64,000 nt of DNA from contig NZ_VWVV01000008.1 of assembly GCF_009830945.1 (NCBI RefSeq), positions 1 to 64,000 on the forward strand. The letters are read 5' to 3'. The notes under the pieces were generated by a model. That model saw only the letters and a list, made by a program, of their open reading frames with translations, did no database searches and was not told where the DNA came from. The position numbers were made by a program, and so were the translations under genes. The DNA is from Nocardiopsis sp. FR4 (GTDB taxonomy: Bacteria; Actinomycetota; Actinomycetes; Streptosporangiales; Streptosporangiaceae). This document shows positions 56,367-63,348 of this stretch, piece by piece (positions within the stretch are counted from its first letter, which is position 1; every line of letters starts with the position of its first letter).

Positions 56367-57812
56367 CTAGTAGCTGAAGTGCGGGATCTTGGCCTCGTCC
56401 CCGTCGTCCTCCAGGTCGGGGACGAGATGGGAGGGCCCGGCCTTGACGTACTTCACCAGAAGGCCGACCTCGACGGCGAACAGCACCCCGTACAGGGCGG
56501 TGAACCCGGCCAGGCTCGCCGCCACGCTCCCCAGGCTGACGCCGGGGGAGACGCTGGCCGCGGTGAGCAGCTCCCCGTGCACGGTCCAGGGCTGGCGTCC
56601 CATCTCGGTGAGCACCCAGCCGAAGATGTTGGCGGCCAGCGCCGCGGGCAGGGCGAGCATCGCCCCGTGGTAGAACCACGGGCCGGTGGGCATGCGGTCC
56701 CGGCCCCGGGTGAGGTACAGGCCCAGGGCCGCGACCGCGATCCCGAACATTCCCAGGCCCATCATCAGGCGGAAGGACCAGTACACGACGAACACGTTGG
56801 GGGTGTAGTCCCCGGGGCCGTAGTACTCGTCGTAGGCCGCCTCCAGGTTGTTCATCCCGTGCACCTCGCCGTCGAACTCGCCGGTGGCGAGGAAGCTGAG
56901 CACGTTGGGGATGGTGATGTCGATGGGGTTGTAGCGCTCCTCGGTGTCACCGACGGCCAGTGCGGAGAAGGCGGCGCCCTCCTCGGTCTCCCACAGGGCC
57001 TCGGCCGCGGCCAGCTTCATCGGCTCGTACTGGGCGGCGAGCTTGGCCTGGTGGTCGCCGGAGAAGACCACCAGGGCGCCCGCGACGAGGGTGAAGACCA
57101 GGCCGACCTTGAGGGTGCCTCGGAAGAGCGCGCGGTCGCGCGGGGGCGGGACCACCCCGGGCACGCCGGTGTCGTTGTACCTGGTGTTGCGCCAGAGCTT
57201 GTAGGCGCTGACCGCGACCACGAACAGCCCGGCGGTGACGAAGGCGGCCGAGACGGTGTGCAGGTAGGTGGACCAGGCCTGGTCGTTGCTGAGCACGGCC
57301 CAGATGTCGGTGAGCTGGGCGCGGCCGGTCTCCTCGTCGACGGTGAAGCCGACCGGGTGCCGCATCCAGGCGTTGGCGGCCAGGATGAAGTACGCCGACA
57401 GGTTGGTGCCGACGGCGACCAGCCAGATGCAGGCCAGGTGGGCCGCCCGGGGCAGCCGGTGCCAGCCGAAGATCCACAGGCCGATGAAGGTGGACTCCAG
57501 GAAGAAGGCGAGCAGGGCCTCCATCGCCAGGGGGGCGCCGAACACGTCGCCGACGAAGGTGGAGTACTCGCTCCAGTTCATGCCGAACTGGAACTCCTGC
57601 ACGATGCCGGTGACCACGCCCATGGCGAAGTTGATCAGGAACAGCTTGCCGAGGAACTGGGTCGCCTGGAGGTACTCGTGCCTGCCGGTGCGGTACCACA
57701 GGGTCTGCAGCACGGCCACGATGAAGGACAGCCCGATGGTCAGGGGTACGAACAGGAAGTGGTAGATCGTGGTGACGCCGAACTGCCACCTCGCGAGTTC
57801 AAGGGCTTCCAT
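56367..57812 (-). CDS. cydA: Cytochrome bd oxidase subunit I
   Basis: CydA is the haem- and quinol-binding subunit of the high-affinity terminal oxidase used at low oxygen. The 481-residue protein has the haem ligand H18 (TTIYHFLFVPLTIG), the quinol loop with GRD-type charges, a second haem His in STYLHTVSAAF (about 187) and the late FVVYWSFRLMMGLG with the Met ligand. The Q-loop is the short type expected for Gram-positives. GAGAGG precedes ATG 57812. Stacked CTAC/GTAG inverted repeats upstream suggest repressor control. Confidence 0.96.
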   Translation of the reverse strand: MEALELARWQFGVTTIYHFLFVPLTIGLSFIVAVLQTLWYRTGRHEYLQATQFLGKLFLINFAMGVVTGIVQEFQFGMNWSEYSTFVGDVFGAPLAMEALLAFFLESTFIGLWIFGWHRLPRAAHLACIWLVAVGTNLSAYFILAANAWMRHPVGFTVDEETGRAQLTDIWAVLSNDQAWSTYLHTVSAAFVTAGLFVVAVSAYKLWRNTRYNDTGVPGVVPPPRDRALFRGTLKVGLVFTLVAGALVVFSGDHQAKLAAQYEPMKLAAAEALWETEEGAAFSALAVGDTEERYNPIDITIPNVLSFLATGEFDGEVHGMNNLEAAYDEYYGPGDYTPNVFVVYWSFRLMMGLGMFGIAVAALGLYLTRGRDRMPTGPWFYHGAMLALPAALAANIFGWVLTEMGRQPWTVHGELLTAASVSPGVSLGSVAASLAGFTALYGVLFAVEVGLLVKYVKAGPSHLVPDLEDDGDEAKIPHFSY

Positions 57813-57838
57813 GCCCGCCTCTCAGGTTCTGACCGCCA

Positions 57839-57876
57839 GTAGTACTACACAATGTAGTTCTACAGCCTGTCGTAGA
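57839..57876 (-). promoter_or_regulatory. cydA promoter-operator with alternating GTAG/CTAC half-sites
   Basis: Five tetramers alternate in orientation: GTAG 57839, CTAC 57845, GTAG 57854, CTAC 57860 and GTAG 57872. They create palindromes such as GTAGTACTAC and ACTACACAATGTAGT. TACTACA-N3-TGTAGTT resembles operators of the BlaI/MecI/CopY family (TACA/TGTA cores). Minus-strand TAGAAC and TAGTAC within it could be -10 boxes. Confidence 0.55.
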
Positions 57877-58058
57877 TCCACCGGGGGCCGGTCACAACGG
57901 TGTTCCCTTCGTCTCCCCGGGGCCGGACGGCCCCCCGCGACGGTGCCCCCGGGAGGGGTGCGCGCCACCCCTGCCTTCGCCACCTGGGAAAACGGTGGAG
58001 GGGCGGGTCGCCGAAAGCACGTCTGTGGGGCCGGACACAGGCCCCGGAGGGCGCGGCT
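57877..58058. other. Non-coding stretch between cydA and DUF305 terminator
   Basis: About 180 bp with several GC-rich inverted repeats (for example AGGGGTG/CACCCCT at 57954-57972) but no gene and no recognisable riboswitch. Confidence 0.3.
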
Positions 58059-58110
58059 CCCCATGAGGAGAGGGGTGCGTTGCCGGGAACGCACCCCTCT
58101 CCTCATGGGG
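58059..58110 (-). terminator. Exceptionally long perfect hairpin after the DUF305 gene
   Basis: A 23-bp perfect stem (left arm 58059-58081, right arm 58088-58110) with a 6-nt GCCGGG loop lies 39 bp beyond the DUF305 stop. It can end transcription from the minus strand and insulate the cydA control region. Confidence 0.8.
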
Positions 58111-58149
58111 CGGCGGGGAGGGCCGTGCCGGACGGCGGCCCGTCCGGCC

Positions 58150-58851
58150 CTACTCGCGCTTGGCGATGAGGTTCTCCATCAGCTCGATCTCGGACCGCTG
58201 GGCGTCGACTATCCCCTGCGCGAAGTCCACGACCATCTCCTCCCGGCCCAGCTCCAGCTCGGCCTCGGCCATGTCGATACCGCCCTCGTGGTGGGCGATC
58301 ATCAGCTCCAGGAAGAGGATCTCGGCCTCCACGCCCTCGCTCTCCTCCAGTTCCACCATCTGCTCGGAGGAGGCCAGGCCCGGCATGGTCTCGGGGACCT
58401 CGCCGTCGCCTCCGCCGTGGTCGTGGCCCGCCATCCAGGCCATCGGAGGCCGCGTGCCGCGCGAGTTCAGGCCCCACACCGTCAGCCACCCCTGCATGAT
58501 CCCGATCTGGGCCTGCTGGGTCCGGGCGATGTCGGTGGCCACCGTGTGCAGCTCGGGGTCCTCGGTCTTGTCGAGGATGATCATCGACATGTCCACGGCC
58601 TGGGCGTGGTGCGAGCTCATGTCGCGCAGGAACCCCGCGTCGGCGCTGGTGTCCAGCGGGTAGGAGGGGCGTCCCAGCAGGTAACCGGCGCCCAGCGCCA
58701 GTACGACCAGGATCACAGCCGTCCAGGTCGGCAGGGAGCGCCACCCGGTCCGGGCCGCCGGCCCCTCCGGAGGCGCGCCGTCCTCCGCCGCCGCGTACGG
58801 GTCCCCGGCCTCGCGGACGGCTCCGGGCACGGGGGAGTTTCTTTGTTCCAT
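58150..58851 (-). CDS. DUF305 family membrane-anchored protein
   Basis: The 233-residue protein has a single membrane helix (about 43-62, AVILVVLALGAGYLLG) and an outer DUF305 domain made of two four-helix halves. Each carries a paired-His motif, MSSHHAQAVDM and MIAHHEGGIDMAEAE, typical metal-ligand sites in this ferritin-like family. DUF305 proteins are often found with copper or iron genes, but the function is unproven. ATG 58851 has AGGATGG at 5 nt; ATG 58860 is also in frame but without a usable ribosome site. It is divergent from the DUF3105 gene. Confidence 0.8.
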   Translation of the reverse strand: MEQRNSPVPGAVREAGDPYAAAEDGAPPEGPAARTGWRSLPTWTAVILVVLALGAGYLLGRPSYPLDTSADAGFLRDMSSHHAQAVDMSMIILDKTEDPELHTVATDIARTQQAQIGIMQGWLTVWGLNSRGTRPPMAWMAGHDHGGGDGEVPETMPGLASSEQMVELEESEGVEAEILFLELMIAHHEGGIDMAEAELELGREEMVVDFAQGIVDAQRSEIELMENLIAKRE

Positions 58852-58939
58852 AGGAACCATCCTGGTCAAATCGCACGAGTCTGGTGCCAAAGTAGAGGAT
58901 AGGTAAGTCCCTTTTGTCACCACCCACCCAGGAGACCCA

Positions 58940-59698
58940 GTGGCCAAGAAGAAGACGGCGGAGGAGCGTCGCCGCCGAGCAGCCGAGCTGAAAGAGCAGC
59001 GTCTCAAAGAGGAAAGACGCCGCAGGATCCTTACTATCACCGGTATCACGGCCGCCGTGGTCCTGGTGGTGGGACTACTCGCGTGGCTTGTCTTCATGGA
59101 GTTCCGCAGCCGCGTCATCGAGGGTGTGGAGGAGTACGAGGTCGGCTCCTACTCCCACGTCGACGTCGGCGAGCGCGTGGACTACGAGCAGACCCCGCCC
59201 GTGGGCGGCAACCACTGGAGCGCCTGGCAGAACTGCGGGGTCTACCCCGAGGCGGTGACCCCCGAGTTCGCGGTGCACTCCCTGGAGCACGGGGCCGTGT
59301 GGATCACCTACCAGCCGGACCTGGCCGAGGACCAGGTCGAGGCGCTGGTCGACATGTACAGCCCCGGCGACTACCTGGTGATCAGCCCCTACGAGGGCGA
59401 GATGGACGCTCCGATCGTCGCCTCCAGCTGGGGCCGCCAGATCTCCGCGGAGACCGCCGACGACGAGAACCTCCAGCGGTTCGTGCGCCTCTACGAGCGC
59501 GGCACGGACGTCCCCGAGCCGGGCGCCTCCTGCTCCGGCCAGATCTCGGAGACCGCCGACGAGGTCGACGCGATGCTGCAGGGCGGGGGCATGGAGACCG
59601 AGGGCATGGAGGGCCCCGAGGGCGAGGCCGGTGACGAGGCCACCACCGAGGACGAGGCTTCCGGGGCCCCCGAGGAGACCGCCGAAGCCGAGGAGTGA
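58940..59698 (+). CDS. DUF3105 family membrane-anchored protein
   Basis: The 252-residue protein has a Lys/Arg-rich cytoplasmic N-terminus, one helix (about 31-53) and an outer DUF3105 domain with the diagnostic VDYEQTPPVGGNHW, WQNCGVYPEAV and AVHSLEHGAVWITY segments, followed by an acidic tail. Conserved His/Cys residues suggest metal binding. The pair DUF305/DUF3105 recurs in actinobacteria, so a joint role is likely, but none is known. GTG 58940 follows AGGAGAC. Confidence 0.82.
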   Translation: MAKKKTAEERRRRAAELKEQRLKEERRRRILTITGITAAVVLVVGLLAWLVFMEFRSRVIEGVEEYEVGSYSHVDVGERVDYEQTPPVGGNHWSAWQNCGVYPEAVTPEFAVHSLEHGAVWITYQPDLAEDQVEALVDMYSPGDYLVISPYEGEMDAPIVASSWGRQISAETADDENLQRFVRLYERGTDVPEPGASCSGQISETADEVDAMLQGGGMETEGMEGPEGEAGDEATTEDEASGAPEETAEAEE

Positions 59699-59747
59699 CG
59701 GGCCGGTTCCCCGCGCCGGGGAGCCGTGACCTCCCGCGGACACGAAA

Positions 59748-59779
59748 ACGGGGCCGACGGCCGACGCCGGCGGCCCCGT
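59748..59779. terminator. Bidirectional terminator between DUF3105 and DUF3515 genes
   Basis: ACGGGGCCG and CGGCCCCGT form a 9-bp stem with a GC-rich 14-nt loop that can pair further, between converging genes. Confidence 0.65.
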
Positions 59780-59827
59780 GCGCGTGGGAACGCCCCGGAG
59801 GCGGTTCCGGCCGAGGGAAGGGGACGG

Positions 59828-60289
59828 TCAGAGCTCCCCGTCGGGAAGCGGGGGCACGTGCTCGGAGACCAGGTCGCTGATCTGGCGCAACGCCGCCGCG
59901 GGGGCGCCGTGGGCGGGGGGGACGGACAGCTCCACGTAGGCCTCGCGGCCGACCACCGTGTACACGGTGGGCGCGTCCTCCGGCTGCGGCAGCCACGCCA
60001 CGCCGTTGACCTCCTGCAGGTAGGAGGTCGGGGCCAGCCCCGCGGGCCGCTCCACGCCGCACCGCAGTCCGATGGCCGGGTCCCCCCAGGCCGCCGTCAG
60101 CTCCGAGTCGGGACGCACCCGTGCCCGCTCGGCCTCCAGCAGGGTGTCGGGCAGGTCGGCGACCAGGTCCGCGCAGACCGCGCCGGTGGCGGCGTCCGCC
60201 TCGGGCGGGGTGATCCGCACGGTCTGCGTACCGCATCCCGTCACGGCCAGGGTGAGGGCCAGGGCCGCGACCGCGTGGAGTCTGGGCAA
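59828..60289 (-). CDS. DUF3515 family lipoprotein
   Basis: The 153-residue protein has a lipoprotein signal with lipobox AVTGC (Cys 19) and a DUF3515 domain. It contains two further cysteines (C39 and the one in GLRCGVERP), which may form a disulfide, and the pattern WLPQPEDAPTVYTVVGR. It occurs beside ddl/thiL in many actinobacteria. The start is inferred as TTG 60289 with GAGG about 7 nt upstream, because no ATG or GTG fits a signal peptide. Function unknown. Confidence 0.75.
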   Translation of the reverse strand: MPRLHAVAALALTLAVTGCGTQTVRITPPEADAATGAVCADLVADLPDTLLEAERARVRPDSELTAAWGDPAIGLRCGVERPAGLAPTSYLQEVNGVAWLPQPEDAPTVYTVVGREAYVELSVPPAHGAPAAALRQISDLVSEHVPPLPDGEL

Positions 60290-60317
60290 CGGAGGACCTC
60301 GTTCTCGGACTGGGGCG

Positions 60318-60551
60318 TCAGATGTTGACGATAGGGCAGGTGAGGGTCCGGGCGATGCCGTCCAGACGCTGGATCCGGGCGACCACGAGGGTGCCCAGGG
60401 CGTCGACGTCCTCGGCGCTGGCCTGGACGATGACATCGTAGGGGCCGGTCACGTCGTGGGCCTTCTCGACCCCCTCGATGCCCCGGATCCGCCCGGCCAC
60501 CTCGGCGGCCTGCCCGACCTCGGTCTGGATCAGGATGTATGCCTGCACCAT
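60318..60551 (-). CDS. Stand-alone Lrp/AsnC ligand-binding (RAM) domain protein
   Basis: The 77-residue protein consists only of the alpha/beta RAM domain (VQAYILIQTEVG, then VTGPYDVIVQASAEDVDALG) and lacks the helix-turn-helix of full Lrp regulators. Such proteins bind amino acids and may oligomerise with full-length Lrp proteins. AAGGAG lies 7 nt before ATG 60551. It lies 28 bp upstream of the DUF3515 gene in the same direction and divergent from thiL. Confidence 0.88.
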   Translation of the reverse strand: MVQAYILIQTEVGQAAEVAGRIRGIEGVEKAHDVTGPYDVIVQASAEDVDALGTLVVARIQRLDGIARTLTCPIVNI

Positions 60552-60671
60552 GAAGTACTCCTTCGTGTACGCCGGGTGTGGCGCTGAGAGGTTCCCGGCC
60601 GAGCCGACGGTGCGGCCGATGACGAACGCGTGACGAACGTGGGTCTAGACCATTCCACCGGACCGCCAACG

Positions 60672-60677
60672 TACCCT
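60672..60677 (+). promoter_or_regulatory. -10 box before thiL
   Basis: TACCCT lies 1 nt before ATG 60679 and 7 nt before GTG 60685. The spacing favours leaderless initiation at GTG 60685. Confidence 0.4.
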
Positions 60678-60678
60678 G

Positions 60679-61680
60679 ATGGCTGTGCACAACACCATTG
60701 GGGGGCTCGGCGAGTTCGCTCTGATCGCACGCGTGACGAGCCAATTCCCCATGACGGACGACGTAATCCTCGGGCCGGGGGACGATGCGGCCGTGGTCGC
60801 CGCACCCGACGGACGGACGGTGGCCACCACCGACCTGCTGGTCGAGGGGCGCCACTTCCGCCGCGAGTGGTCCACCGCCCGTGACGTGGGACACCGCGCC
60901 GTCGCGCAGAACTTCGCCGACGTCGCGGCGATGGGCGCCCGGCCCACCGCCCTGCTCATCGGTTTCGCCGCGCCGTCCGACCTCCCGCTGTCCTGGGCGG
61001 AGGAGTTCACCGCCGGGGTGCGCGACGAGTGCGCCCTGGCCGGGGGCGCGGTCGTGGGCGGGGACATGGTCGGCTCCGACACCCTGACCGTCGCCGTCAC
61101 CGCGCTCGGCGACCTCCAGGGCCGCCCTCCCGTGCGGCGCGACGGCGCCCGGCCCGGGGACGTGGTCGCCTACACCGGCCACCTGGGCCTGTCCGCCGCG
61201 GGGCTCGCCCTGCTGGAGCGGGGGATCGACGGCCCGGTCGCGTGCCTGTCAGAGCACCGCAGGCCCAGCCCTCCCTACGCGCGCGGAGCCGAGGCGGCGG
61301 TACTCGGGGCCACCGCCATGCTCGACGTCAGCGACGGACTCGCCCAGGACCTCGGCCACGTGTGCCGGGCCAGCGGGGTGCGGATCGACCTGGAGTCGCG
61401 GGCGCTGCGCCCCGACCCCGCCCTCCTGGAGGCGGTACGCGTCCTCGGCGCGGGGCCCGGGGACGCCGAGCGCGCGGCACGCGACCTCATGGTCTCGGGA
61501 GGGGAGGACCACGCGCTCGCCGCCGCCTTCCCGCCGGACGCCTCCCTGCCCGACCACTGGCACCGTGTGGGAACCGTGGTCGCGGCACCGGGAGAAACCG
61601 ACGGAGAAAACAAAAATTCGGTCACGGTCGACGGAAGAGTGCCCCTCCACACGGGGTGGGACCATTTCCGTCGGGGATGA
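60679..61680 (+). CDS. thiL: Thiamine-monophosphate kinase
   Basis: ThiL phosphorylates thiamine phosphate to the active cofactor ThDP, which acetolactate synthase in this window also uses. The protein (333 residues from ATG 60679, 331 from GTG 60685) begins TIGGLGEFALIARV, has the GPGDDAAVVA metal/ATP site, VATTDLLVEGRHF, MGARPTALLIGFA, GGDMVGSD and the C-terminal MLDVSDGLAQDL and SGGEDHAL motifs of the AIR synthase-like fold. No TPP riboswitch is visible. Confidence 0.93.
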   Translation: MAVHNTIGGLGEFALIARVTSQFPMTDDVILGPGDDAAVVAAPDGRTVATTDLLVEGRHFRREWSTARDVGHRAVAQNFADVAAMGARPTALLIGFAAPSDLPLSWAEEFTAGVRDECALAGGAVVGGDMVGSDTLTVAVTALGDLQGRPPVRRDGARPGDVVAYTGHLGLSAAGLALLERGIDGPVACLSEHRRPSPPYARGAEAAVLGATAMLDVSDGLAQDLGHVCRASGVRIDLESRALRPDPALLEAVRVLGAGPGDAERAARDLMVSGGEDHALAAAFPPDASLPDHWHRVGTVVAAPGETDGENKNSVTVDGRVPLHTGWDHFRRG

Positions 61681-61691
61681 TCCGACTTGGA

Positions 61692-61720
61692 TTTGTCCTG
61701 TTTAGCTCTCGCGCTAGGCT
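61692..61720 (+). promoter_or_regulatory. Promoter of the CBM2-like protein gene
   Basis: TTTGTC (61692-61697), 17 bp and TAGGCT (61715-61720) fit a vegetative promoter. The remaining 250 bp to the start codon (61980) is an untranslated leader with no clear ORF bias or terminator. Confidence 0.5.
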
Positions 61721-61979
61721 TTGCGAACGTGACCTACGCCGTATTCGGACAGCACGTGCCCCCATCGCCTCCGCGGGGGACGGTGGTGACAGCACGTCCG
61801 GACCGGAGGTCGCGGCGGTTTCCGGGACCCTCGTGGAACCGTCCGGTCCTCAAAGGCCGGGAGCAGGCCGTCCGCCGCGGCCGGCCTCCGTACGCGGCGG
61901 GGAGGCACGACGGAGGACGGTAGCGGGGAGGAAGCGGTCCGGGGCCCGACGGGGCGAAGGGAACGTCGAGGGGCGGTTT

Positions 61980-62645
61980 ATGGGGCGGCATGGCTGGCGG
62001 AACGGCTCCCGCCGGGGTGCGCACCGCAGCGAGCCGGAGAACGCGGGCGCGCTGCGGCGGCTCGGCGGTTTCATCGAGAGCACCGTTCCCAAGCGCGTCG
62101 AACCACCGCGCCTGCTCAACGTGCTCGTCGTCTCCGGCGTCATCCTGGGCCTGCTGCTGTTCGGCTACAGCACCACGCAGATCTACCTGCAGTTCGGCGG
62201 CACCCCGGGTGCGACCGAGACCCCCGGCACCCAGAACGGCGCCGAGCCCACACAGGACGCCTCCCCGGGAGCGGAGGGCAGCGAGTCGGCCGCCGGAGGG
62301 GACGGAACGCAGGGACCGCAGACCCAGGCGGGTTCGGAGCCCACCACGGTCGTCTACCGGGTCCTGGAGTCCGCCCCGACCGCGTTCACCGGCCACGTCA
62401 CCATCACCAACACCTCCCGGTCCCGGCTGGACGCCTGGGAGTTGGCCCTGGCCTTCGACTCCGCACAGGTCACGAGCGTCAACGGCGCCGACTGGGAGGA
62501 GATCCGGGGCGGCATCCTGGCCCGCCAGCCCGACGGGCGCGACGGCCTGGAACCCGGGGAGTCGGTGGCGCTCACCTTCGAGGCCGAGGGCGTCGCGCAG
62601 AGCCCGATCCGCTGCTCCCTCAACGGCCACGTCTGCGAACTCTGA
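61980..62645 (+). CDS. Membrane-anchored protein with CBM2-like outer domain
   Basis: The 221-residue protein has a charged cytoplasmic N-terminus, one helix (about 47-70, NVLVVSGVILGLLLFGYST), a Thr/Gly/Glu-rich linker and a C-terminal domain (about 120-221) with the immunoglobulin-like pattern of CBM2/cellulose-binding folds: TAFTGHVTITNTS, WELALAFDSAQVTSVNGADW and two Cys that may pair (CSLNGHVC). Without the exposed tryptophans of true CBM2 domains, carbohydrate binding is uncertain. ATG 61980 follows GAGGGG. Confidence 0.65.
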   Translation: MGRHGWRNGSRRGAHRSEPENAGALRRLGGFIESTVPKRVEPPRLLNVLVVSGVILGLLLFGYSTTQIYLQFGGTPGATETPGTQNGAEPTQDASPGAEGSESAAGGDGTQGPQTQAGSEPTTVVYRVLESAPTAFTGHVTITNTSRSRLDAWELALAFDSAQVTSVNGADWEEIRGGILARQPDGRDGLEPGESVALTFEAEGVAQSPIRCSLNGHVCEL

Positions 62646-62680
62646 GCCGTCCCCTCCCGCCCCCGCCGCCCGGACACGGC

Positions 62681-62714
62681 GAAGACCCCCGACCGCGGTG
62701 GTCGGAGGCCTTCG
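62681..62714. terminator. Terminator between the CBM2-like gene and rpmB
   Basis: An imperfect long hairpin: GAAG/CTTC, CC/GG and CCGACC/GGTCGG stems separated by single mismatches, with a 5-nt loop, between converging genes. Confidence 0.6.
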
Positions 62715-62739
62715 ACGAAGATCCAGGAAAGCGGGAACC

Positions 62740-62925
62740 CTAGCGGGTCACCTTGCCGGCCTTGATGCACGAGGTGCAGGCGTTCACGCGCTTGGGCGTG
62801 CCGCCCACGCGGGTGCGGACGGTCTGGATGTTGGGGTTCCAGCGGCGGCGGGTGCGACGGTGCGAGTGGGAAACACTGTTACCGAACCCTGGTCCCTTGC
62901 CGCAGACGTCGCAGACGGAAGCCAC
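62740..62925 (-). CDS. rpmB: 50S ribosomal protein L28, zinc-binding type
   Basis: The 61-residue L28 begins [31 protein letters not shown] and has two CxxC pairs (C5/C8 and CTSC near 50-53), the zinc-ribbon (C+) form. Actinobacteria usually also carry a zinc-free paralogue under Zur control elsewhere. GTG 62925 follows GGAG at 5 nt. It is transcribed opposite to thiL and recG. Confidence 0.95.
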   Translation of the reverse strand: MASVCDVCGKGPGFGNSVSHSHRRTRRRWNPNIQTVRTRVGGTPKRVNACTSCIKAGKVTR

Positions 62926-63348
62926 GGTAACTCCATTCAAGCGCTCGGGATCGCGCACGTCGCCGCACGCGAAGGTTCATCCGACCGGGAGAGGTCGGGC
63001 GGACTGGCTGGCGAGAACGCCAACCGTGGAAGAGTACACGAGGGACACGGACGAACGCGGCAATGCAGACCGCCGACCGGTGTCCGTACGCGCAACGGCG
63101 GGCCGCGGCGCGCAGCCGCCGACCACCGGAGCATCGAATCCGCCACGCGGGCATGGCGAAAAGGCGATGAACTCCCCCGAGTATACCCCGGTTGGGAGGG
63201 CCGGGCGCCGCGGCCGCCGACGGGACCCGGACCGCGGCCGCCGCCGGTCCGCCCCGGACCGCGCGCACCGGGCCCCGGGAAGGCGCGCGAGCGTCGCACC
63301 GGCGCACTACCGTGTCGGTGACCGGCGATCCGAGACGGGGAAGCACAC
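62926..63348. other. Divergent intergenic region rpmB-recG
   Basis: About 420 bp with no convincing gene. TATACC at 63182-63187 is a possible recG -10 box. On the minus strand TTGCCG followed after 19 bp by TGTACT (about 63060-63030) may drive rpmB. The DAK-domain gene that lies here in Streptomyces is absent. Confidence 0.35.

Noticed and set aside
57961..58058. Possible c-di-AMP (ydaO-type) or other riboswitch in the cydA-DUF305 gap
   Set aside because: Several hairpins exist, but the conserved core could not be matched and neither neighbouring gene is transcribed through it as a 5' leader.
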